Below are positions 14,662 through 22,100 of a stretch of DNA of 23,845 nt, in pieces. Source of the stretch: AB-137-C09 sp964645625 (GTDB taxonomy: Bacteria > Pseudomonadota > Zetaproteobacteria > Mariprofundales > Mariprofundaceae); NCBI GenBank assembly GCA_964645625.1, contig CAZYAI010000038.1:1-23845 (forward strand), given 5' to 3'. The translations under genes were made by a program, and so were the position numbers. Under the pieces are notes generated by a model, which was not told where the DNA came from, ran no database searches, and was given only the letters and a program-made list of their open reading frames with translations. Positions within the stretch are counted from its first letter, which is position 1. Every line of letters begins with the position of its first letter.

Positions 14662-15396
14662 CTATATTGTTTGCTTTGACTTGTTAAGTTGCTTTGCTTT
14701 CTTTTTATCTCTAACCCATAAAACTGAACCATTTGTCTTTTTTACCTCAAACAAATCTATAGCTTGAAATAAATCACTCAATTTCTTGAAGCCATAATTG
14801 CGCTGATCAAAGGAGGCGTGATTAGATATGTGTGTGCCAATTGGGCTTAACATCGCCCAGCCATCGTCTTCTTCAACAGCCTCTATTGCTTGCCTAAGTA
14901 AATGAATTAACTTGGTGTCACTTTTTATATTTTTTGTTTGTTTTGGGGTAGGTAGTTCTTTTTCGTTATCTTCGTCAAGGTAAAGGAATCGAGAACAACT
15001 ATTCACGAACGCTGGTGGTGCTTTGCGTTCACCAAAGCCGATGACAAATTTACCATCAGCCAATGAACGAGTTACCAAAGGGGTAAAATCGCAATCGGAC
15101 GACACTAGGCAAATAACATCAATGTTTTTCGTGTACAACACATCCATAACATCAATGACCAACGCCATATCTGTGGCATTTTTGCCCTTGGTAAGATCAA
15201 ACTGCTGCATTGGCTGTATTGCAAACTCATGAAGCATATCTTCCCACGGCTTCAAATTTTGATTTTTCCAGTTTCCATATGCTTTGCGAATATTAACGAC
15301 TCCATAACGCGCCAATTCAGAAAGAACTTTACCGATCTTTTGGGCAGGTGCGTTATCTGCATCAATGAATACTGCAATTTTTTCTTTATCTTTCAC
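14662..15396 (-). CDS. NYN-domain and OST-HTH/LOTUS-domain protein
   Basis: A 244-aa two-domain protein. The NYN (PIN-like, LabA/DUF88) RNase domain covers residues 1-140 with its acidic metal site intact: FIDADN (Asp12, Asp14), NATDMALVID (Asp76, Asp82) and SSDCDF (Asp101, Asp103). An OST-HTH/LOTUS RNA-binding domain follows at about 161-230 (LLRQAIEAVEEDDGWAMLSP...YGFKKLSDLFQAIDLFEV). Together these suggest an RNA-directed nuclease; the target is unknown. GTG 15396 is chosen because AGAGG lies five bases upstream; TTG 15447 lacks one. Its start lies 21 bases after a GTTAAGT motif resembling an integron R' box. Confidence 0.85.
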   Translation of the reverse strand: MKDKEKIAVFIDADNAPAQKIGKVLSELARYGVVNIRKAYGNWKNQNLKPWEDMLHEFAIQPMQQFDLTKGKNATDMALVIDVMDVLYTKNIDVICLVSSDCDFTPLVTRSLADGKFVIGFGERKAPPAFVNSCSRFLYLDEDNEKELPTPKQTKNIKSDTKLIHLLRQAIEAVEEDDGWAMLSPIGTHISNHASFDQRNYGFKKLSDLFQAIDLFEVKKTNGSVLWVRDKKKAKQLNKSKQTI

Positions 15397-15495
15397 GGAT
15401 ACCTCTTTGTAACTTAACGTCGAGAACGAGGGAATAATTAACTGCAATTATTATACTAAAAGCGTCAGACCTAAAAAATTAACTTTTTCAACTAT

Positions 15496-15660
15496 TCAAG
15501 CCTGAGACCTTAAATTTTTCATTACAAGCAATGTTTCATCATGCTGTTTATTGCTTTTATTGATTAAGTCATCGTGCTTTCGATTTTGACGATGAGCCGC
15601 AAGTAAAGTCACCCCTGTAATAAGTGCTGCCAGTACTACTGTACTTATAATAATATCCAT
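15496..15660 (-). CDS. Small single-span membrane peptide, 54 aa
   Basis: Starts MDIIISTVVLAALITGVTLL, one hydrophobic helix, followed by a basic and polar tail (AAHRQNRKHDDLINKSNKQH) that should be cytoplasmic, ending NLRSQA. I do not recognise a family. The ribosome-binding site is weak (AGAGA, seven bases before the ATG). The ATG follows only 25 bases after the presumed recombination point of the attC-like site, the short leader typical of integron cassette genes. It is read in the same direction as hamAB and NYN. It may be a separate cassette gene or an accessory membrane peptide to the defence genes. Confidence 0.5.
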   Translation of the reverse strand: MDIIISTVVLAALITGVTLLAAHRQNRKHDDLINKSNKQHDETLLVMKNLRSQA

Positions 15661-15679
15661 ATTTATCTCTAAAGAAAGA

Positions 15680-15756
15680 CGCTAACGTCGCAAATCACCA
15701 GCTGAAAAAAATAGCGTGCCATTTTTTGCAGTCCGAGTGAATTTGCCTTGTTAGGT
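15680..15756 (-). other. Integron attC-like recombination site after hamB
   Basis: On the minus strand, 77 bases begin with R'' ACCTAAC (15756-15750; fits RYYYAAC) and end with R' GTTAGCG (15686-15680; GTT core). Between them GGCAAATTCAC pairs with GTGATTTGC with one extra T on the L'' side, and GGACTG pairs with CAGCTG with a bulged A, giving the unpaired bases typical of attC. A central A/T stem forms the tip. It starts 14 bases after the hamB stop, the usual place in a gene cassette. No integrase gene is in the window. The central A/T stem could also end hamB transcription. Confidence 0.65.
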
Positions 15757-15770
15757 TTATATGCTTAAAT

Positions 15771-17879
15771 TCAGCCTAGTATTTCATGATTTATCGTTAT
15801 TCCTTCAAAAAAGTACTTAAGTATATATTTATCAAATTCATCAAGAATTGGTACTTGTTCAACAACACCGTTAAAAGTAATGCTAGATAATCGTGAAATA
15901 GCATCATGCAAATGCAAATCAGAATCTTCAAAGTTTAATACATCATAGTTTTGCATTTTCTTTGCAATCATTCTGGGTAAGCCATATTCTTCTAATTGAT
16001 AAACTACAGGGGGGAGAAATGCATGGGAAATTTTTGATATAAATGGTGAAATATCAGCTTCTTGACCTAGAAGTACTTCTTTTTGAATTGAATTAATGTC
16101 ATTTAGTAAAGCAGAAAATTTATAGGTTGCATTTCGTTCAAGTTTAAAAAAGTCATCTACACCGATGTCAAGATCATCAAGTTGATACAGTAATTCCGGT
16201 ATCGTTGAAGTCCAATTATTAGATAAAATTTTTATAAAGCCGACAAATTTACTATATTCAATGCCCCAAGCACCTGGTTGCAAGTTAATTACTTTATATA
16301 AAAGTCTATCCCAATTATTTACATTAGTGGCATTTAAATATCCAAGTCCATTCCATTCATTCATGTTTTCTGTGATATCCACAGCTATGTCTCTAATTAA
16401 CATTGAATTTACCGATTCAAATGAGCCTTCTGCTTGTAACTTTTTATATATAGAATCGCCAAGAATACTAGTCATTTCTTCCTTAAATGATATTATTTTT
16501 GAAATTTGTTCTTTTGTTAAATCTTTCTTAAATTCCTGCTCATCAACTTCACCGAGAAGTTCGTCTGGAAACTCTAATTCCAACTGAGTTTCGGTTGATT
16601 CTGGAGGTGATTCTAGAATGTATACTTTTCCAACAAAGTGCTTGAACATCCTACCACCACGACCAATGATATTTTTATATGTAAAATCATTTAGTCTTGA
16701 TCTCCCATTTCTATTCCTCCAAATAATTACATTTTCTGTAGAAGTATTAACACCCTCAATTATTGATGATGTTGAAACAATATTCTTTAAACCATCTGGC
16801 TCCTCAAAAAGCCTAATTTGTATCTGACTTAGTGAACGATGAAGTTGTCCATTATGAATTCCGCATCCTCTTTTAACCAAGTTAGTGAGGTGCCAATTTC
16901 TGTCATAGTTGACTGTAAGCCATTCTTCAAATGATTTTAACTTTTTGCTGCTAGTTAATTCACAATTATCAATTAATAAATTAGACACTTTGTCTATATT
17001 AGAATAAGTTCCTGCATATATTAAAGTCTTACCTTGGTTGTTCCGTAAAATATCAAGTAGAGCATCACTCTTCTTATTTTCATCATCTAGTATTTCTTTA
17101 TATAAATCATGCTTTTCTAAGAAAACTGTATTAAAGTCAATATGAATAAACTCCATACCTCTTGTAAACATGCTTTCATTTATGCTTGATATATTTGGGG
17201 CTAGGAAATATCTTTGCTTTGCCTTCTCACCAAGCTTCATAATAGCTTTTAATAGAGATGGAGATCTTTCCTTATCAAAACTAGGACTTGCTTTGTAAAA
17301 TTCATCGATAACTAAAATATCGAGTTCATCTATTTTATCTACATAATGAATTGATCGTTCTTGAGGAAATATAAAAATATTCTTTTCTCCAAGAGCGACA
17401 TCTGATGTTGTTATTATTTTGTATTGATCGGAAAATTTGTTATGCAGTCTGCGCCTTGTTTCATCCGTCAGGGCAATCGTAGGAACAATAATGACTATGT
17501 TCTTTGGCCTTTTAATTGAGATAAATGAATCTACAATAAAGCTTTTACCAAAGCTTGTTGGCGCACTAACTGCTAAGTTATGCCCTGAGATTAGTTTGCT
17601 TAGAACAGAGGACTGTTCTCGATGAAGAGTTAAAGGTGTATCTGCCCCCACGTCGACCTTAAATGCTTCATAAACAAACCTGTCTTGCCACGCAGCTGTT
17701 TCTAATTGTAGATAGGGATATAAGCCAACCTGCCTAATCAAATGATTTAGCACTTGATCATATTCAATATTCTCGCGTTCAAAATAATCTAAAATCTTTA
17801 TCAACTCATCCCGAGCTTTTGCATCTTTCTTTTGAGAAAGTAATTCATTGACATTGTGGTAAGCAGAAAAGACATCCAT
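15771..17879 (-). CDS. hamB: Hachiman helicase HamB
   Basis: A 702-aa superfamily 2 helicase, partner of HamA in the Hachiman anti-phage system. Motif I is APTSFGKS (about 106-113), Ia IVPTIALTDE (131-140), II IDEFYK (191-196), motif III-like FLAPN (225-229), and motif VI IIGRGGRM (404-411); the C-terminal region has no recognised domain and would be accessory. In characterised Hachiman systems HamB senses aberrant or damaged DNA and releases the HamA nuclease. Its ATG is three bases after the hamA stop, with AAGGAG inside the hamA end, so the two are co-translated. Codon use is strongly AT-rich compared with the LPS genes, and an attC-like site follows the stop. Confidence 0.88.
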   Translation of the reverse strand: MDVFSAYHNVNELLSQKKDAKARDELIKILDYFERENIEYDQVLNHLIRQVGLYPYLQLETAAWQDRFVYEAFKVDVGADTPLTLHREQSSVLSKLISGHNLAVSAPTSFGKSFIVDSFISIKRPKNIVIIVPTIALTDETRRRLHNKFSDQYKIITTSDVALGEKNIFIFPQERSIHYVDKIDELDILVIDEFYKASPSFDKERSPSLLKAIMKLGEKAKQRYFLAPNISSINESMFTRGMEFIHIDFNTVFLEKHDLYKEILDDENKKSDALLDILRNNQGKTLIYAGTYSNIDKVSNLLIDNCELTSSKKLKSFEEWLTVNYDRNWHLTNLVKRGCGIHNGQLHRSLSQIQIRLFEEPDGLKNIVSTSSIIEGVNTSTENVIIWRNRNGRSRLNDFTYKNIIGRGGRMFKHFVGKVYILESPPESTETQLELEFPDELLGEVDEQEFKKDLTKEQISKIISFKEEMTSILGDSIYKKLQAEGSFESVNSMLIRDIAVDITENMNEWNGLGYLNATNVNNWDRLLYKVINLQPGAWGIEYSKFVGFIKILSNNWTSTIPELLYQLDDLDIGVDDFFKLERNATYKFSALLNDINSIQKEVLLGQEADISPFISKISHAFLPPVVYQLEEYGLPRMIAKKMQNYDVLNFEDSDLHLHDAISRLSSITFNGVVEQVPILDEFDKYILKYFFEGITINHEILG

Positions 17880-17882
17880 TAG

Positions 17883-18800
17883 TTACTGCTCCTTATAATG
17901 CTCAACATTTTGAATAAATTTATTTACAATAATATCTTTTTGTGGAACTGGGAATAAAATAAGGTGGAACTTGATTTCTGAATAATCGAAAATATCTCCC
18001 AAACTATTTATTTGTTTTTTGAAATAGGAGTTCGCTCTATCTGTATGATAAGCAATTATTTGCTGTCTATATTCATCTGTTAATCTATTAGTAGCATTTG
18101 TAATATCACATTCATGCAAAAGAAAGATAGGGATATGAATTTTTGGCTTAAGGTTGTCAATTGAATTTCTGTTGGAAAGAGATTCTTTAATACGTTCACG
18201 CAAATCTGAATCCAAAACCAAAGAGTCAATATCTGATACATTTGTTATTATGCTATTCTCTTTCTTAAGCTTTTCAGTGTTTAATGAATTACCTACAGAA
18301 GTTATTATGCTAGAAAGCCTCGCATCTTCGATACTGTTATAGAACTTTGCCTCACCAAACCATAGAGAAAACTCATTTTCATTCTCTATGACAATATGAA
18401 CGCTATCTGCTCCCTTTGCATTGTCTTGTGCGTTTTGCTTATAAAAGATTTTTGGAACAATTGGCAACGCTGAATAATGATGCTTCATGACTCCATAAAG
18501 CACTATTTCAGCTAATTCACTTCCTTTACTAATATCATTTTCTTTATCAGTAAGCCTTAGGTTCTTAGCTGCAGAAGTTAGAAGCGAGTGTGACTGATCT
18601 AAAAGACAACTCCTTTCTTCATATGAAAGCGATGTTTCAGCGATATTATCCCAAATGAAGTTTTGAAACTTTTTATACCTCCATTCACCATCTTCAAAGT
18701 CATTTATTAAACTCAATACATGCTTATTCTGAATTGGGTGTAGCTCATCATCTACGTTCAAGTTCATGAATGCATCTTCAATCAATATATCAAAGTCCAT
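17883..18800 (-). CDS. hamA: Hachiman nuclease HamA (DUF1837)
   Basis: A 305-aa protein of the DUF1837 (HamA) family, the nuclease effector of Hachiman. The conserved part shows KGSELAEIVLYGVM (Glu95, about 92-105), NAKGADSVHIV (Asp132) and LWFGEAKFY (Glu150, Lys152), a PD-(D/E)xK-like active site that appears complete. A good AGGAG lies before ATG 18800. It is followed directly by hamB. By analogy with studied systems, HamA degrades DNA when HamB is activated, causing abortive infection or phage DNA loss. Upstream are a perfect TATAAT and a 9-bp leader hairpin. AT-rich composition suggests horizontal acquisition. Confidence 0.87.
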   Translation of the reverse strand: MDFDILIEDAFMNLNVDDELHPIQNKHVLSLINDFEDGEWRYKKFQNFIWDNIAETSLSYEERSCLLDQSHSLLTSAAKNLRLTDKENDISKGSELAEIVLYGVMKHHYSALPIVPKIFYKQNAQDNAKGADSVHIVIENENEFSLWFGEAKFYNSIEDARLSSIITSVGNSLNTEKLKKENSIITNVSDIDSLVLDSDLRERIKESLSNRNSIDNLKPKIHIPIFLLHECDITNATNRLTDEYRQQIIAYHTDRANSYFKKQINSLGDIFDYSEIKFHLILFPVPQKDIIVNKFIQNVEHYKEQ

Positions 18801-18885
18801 GTTTACTCCTGTCGATCGATGATGATTAAGAAAAATCTAATGCCGAAGATGAGGAGCAGCTTGCCTGTCTGTCTCGATCTTCATT

Positions 18886-18923
18886 GTTGCCCCCGAGGAA
18901 CGAGGGGGCAACTAATTATTATA
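18886..18923 (-). promoter_or_regulatory. hamA -10 box and leader hairpin
   Basis: On the minus strand a perfect TATAAT lies at 18923-18918, without a good -35 at standard spacing. Just downstream GTTGCCCCC (18912-18904) and GGGGGCAAC (18894-18886) form a 9-bp GC-rich stem with a 9-base loop, extended by AAT/ATT with one bulge. The stem would lie at the 5' end of the hamA mRNA, about 90 bases before the ATG. It could regulate or protect the transcript, or act as a terminator for transcription arriving from upstream. Confidence 0.45.
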
Positions 18924-19130
18924 CGGAAGAACAAACTCGTAAGTGCTTGAATATAAATGGATTTATTTCTCTTTATTGCCCCAAAACACACCAATTTCCC
19001 CTATATCACCATTGAGTTATTGATATACGGAATCATAGCATGGCATTGACGCTGGAGCTTTGCTCATAGATGTCAAACGTTGTCCCTCGCAGTTGTCGCA
19101 AAATAGAACAATTACTTCGACACGCACCCT

Positions 19131-19159
19131 CGGTGGCGAGGATTCTCAAAAAGCCACCG
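19131..19159 (-). terminator. Possible terminator of the surface-protein gene
   Basis: On the minus strand CGGTGGC and GCCACCG form a 7-bp stem with a 15-base loop, starting seven bases after the stop codon. No T-run follows the 3' arm, so termination is uncertain. Confidence 0.35.
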
Positions 19160-19165
19160 CGCTAT

Positions 19166-22100
19166 TTATTCCACGATGGCTTTGTATTGGATGGTGAAAT
19201 TGCTGCCGTTGCCGTTCATGAGTCCTACCATGGGGATTTGCCAGTTGGTGACGTTGGCATCATAGCCTGCACTAGCACCACCAGCACCTGATGTTGGGGC
19301 GTACACATAGCTGGTGCCATCGTTGTTGGAATATACGGGGACACCCAGCGTTAGACCTGATGCTGGGACACCGTTGGTCATAGCAAATGGCGAACCTGCA
19401 CCGAAGTCGAGTTTGAAGTTGGTGTAAGGGCTCATGTGGTCATCGATGATTACATTGTGCGCCAAGCCTGTGCCTGTGTTGTTGACTTGAATGGTGTAGG
19501 TGATGACTTGCCCAGGTTTTGCTAGGGTAACATTGGACGTTTTTAACACTGTTAGGGTAGGGGAGCTTGCTGCCACGGTCATGGGGTAGCTGGCGTAGAG
19601 TATAGTGCCGACACCACCGCCCGCTTTGGCGGCTGTCGCTGTACTGTGGTTGATGTAGCTCCCCGCGCTCATGCGAGTATCGGCGTAGGCATCAAACTGC
19701 AAGACTACTTCGCTGGGGTAGATGGCGTTGGTACCAGCAACGACGTTCCACGTTAATGTTTGGTAGGTGGATAATCCAGGCCCTGCGACGATTAAGGGGT
19801 CAAGAATCGGCGTGGGAATACCACCAGCTAAAGGGTTGGTCAGGATGGATGAACCTGCCGCGTAATAAAAACCATAGCTATCGGTGCTTAATTTGGGTAA
19901 AGCATCGGTGAACTGCGTGACGGACTGTGCTTTGGCACGGATGGTGTTGGACACGCGCAGTTGGAAGGTCACGCGGTCGCCACGGTAGATGGTAGGGTTG
20001 GCAGGCGCGGCAACACCATTGATATGCGAAATGATTTTGCTGTGCGTGGCATCCCTAAACGTCGCAAAGGTCACGAGGTCAGGGTAATCGGTTACTACCG
20101 CTGGTAAGCTGCTGTGTTGAATCGCTACGCCATTGTAATTGGGGCTGCCTGATAAACCAGCCGCTGCGGGTTGTATGGCCGTAAAGTTAATCACTAGGGT
20201 GGAGAAACCTGGCAAGGCGATGTTGCCCCATGTTGGTGTAGCACTGGCAAGCAGCGGCGCGACGTAATCCACACCAGCGACCAACGGCACGCCATTGAGG
20301 GTGATACTTGTTGTGGCATCAAAGACGTATGGTACGGCAGAAGCGGTAAATACACCTACGCCACCCACAAATGGTGAAGCAGGCGCAGCCGCAGGCAAGA
20401 CATCGGCAATCGAAAATGCCGACACGCCACCACCCGTATTGCTGACGGTGAGTGTGGCATTCATTTTTTCACCACGGTCTAAGGTGTAGCTGGTCATGGT
20501 TTTGCTGACGCTGATATTGGGCGGCAGGGTGTAACCAAAGTGATTGATATAGTTGTTGCCTGCTACCGTTGTGACAGGAGCCATCGGTTGATTCGCCGTA
20601 CTCAAGGTGTACGTTGCCATCGCGCTGTACACATCGGTGACATTAATGCGGTAGCTGGCTGGTGGCACAGCATTGAACTGATAATGCCCCAAGGCGGCAA
20701 TTGGGCTGCTTTGCGTGGTGTAGCTATCCACAACCAGTCCAGTGGTGGTGTTAACCAGTTGCAAGGTGACATTGCCATGCCCAGGTTCGCCCACATCCTT
20801 GATGCCCAGATTGCTGTAATCATCAAACACTGTACCGCTGAAAATAGAACCCAATGCCCAACCGCTTTGCATGGTGCTGATGCTACCTGCGGTAATGCTT
20901 AGGCTGTAAGGATCACTGGGGGCAGCCGTTGGTGTGTTGTAGTAGGCAGCAATAGCGGCGGAACTTTGATCCACATCGACCACTACATTACCTGCTGCCA
21001 AGCCTGTGAAGCTGAATGTACCACCTGCCAGTGTGGTGGTGCTTGCCAGCGTTACGCCTGAGGTGTTTTTTAACCACACGGTGACACCTGCTATACCCAG
21101 TTCGCCAGCGTTCATGATGCCATCCAGCGAGGTGTCGGCAAAGACCGTACCGTTCACCGTGGCAGCAGCACCAGCTAAGACGTAACCGTAATGTTTGCCT
21201 GTGGTTAAACTGCCACTCGCTACGGTAATCGGCATTGCACTTGCCACGGTATTGTTAAATCCTGTTAGTACCCCTGAAGCATCGGTGACGACGACGGAAT
21301 AGCTACCGCCAGCAGGGGCAAGTAGGTCGTATTTACCATTCGTGCCCGTGGTATAACTGTCCACCACTGTAGCACCTTGGCGTAGCTCCACGGTTACGCC
21401 ATTAAACGTGCTATCGTTCAAAGGATTATAGAGACCATCGACCACCAAGTCTTGGAATATCGTCCCTTGTACCCGCGCTTTGCTGGAGACGATGACAGGC
21501 GCACCAATGAAGGTTTGCAGAATCCCGACTTTACCCAGACGGTCAGCCGAGCTGGTGGCTTGGTTATTGTGCGTGCCAGCCAGCGGAGAGTTGGGCGTGA
21601 GCGCGTCGTAAGCATAGGCATCAAACTGCAATGTTGCCGTGTCATTGAGGTTAGGGCCTGTGATCCATGAATCACCAACGACAGGAACAGCAGCAGGTAG
21701 GACACCGCCATTAAAGGTGTAGCTCACCACCTCTTTAACCAAGGGCGAAGCAGCAGGCAGCACCAAGCCATCCACCAGCAAGGGGGTCGCTACCAGCACA
21801 CCATTACCTGGCGATATGACTTTGGTTGAACCCAGCACGTATTTGAAGCCCAGCGGTAGCGTTTCGGTTAAACTCACGGCGGCTATTTCATCTTTATTTA
21901 TTTTACCCTTGCCACGCAAATTGGTCAGGGTTAGCTCCCAAGTCACGATGTCACCGACATTGATGGTCGGTGTGCCAACGGCAGCAATGCCATTGATCGC
22001 TTTCACCGCCTTGGTGAGGGTATAGGTTCGGGTCACTGTTTGTGCATGGGCATCGGCATGCCACATCGTTACAGGCGTTACGCCTGAATAATAATCCAAG

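Larger units (their letters stand above)
18801..19165. other. Intergenic region upstream of hamA
   Basis: 365 bases between the surface-protein stop and hamA. It holds the hamA promoter/leader elements and a hairpin after the surface-protein stop (both listed). I looked for a second attC-like site or an attI site here and found none. An open frame on plus at 19070-19291 runs into the surface-protein gene and has no family resemblance, so it is not called. Confidence 0.5.

Noticed and set aside
15397..15496. A second attC site between the 54-aa gene and the NYN gene
   Set aside because: GTTAAGT fits an R' box, but the stretch contains no AAC on the minus strand to serve as R'' and no complementary L boxes.
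19070..19291. 73-aa plus-strand open frame overlapping the surface-protein end
   Set aside because: No recognisable motif or ribosome-binding site, and most of it is antisense to a well-supported gene.
20540..20902. 120-aa plus-strand open frame inside the surface-protein gene
   Set aside because: Antisense shadow of a repetitive coding sequence; composition explains the long open frame.
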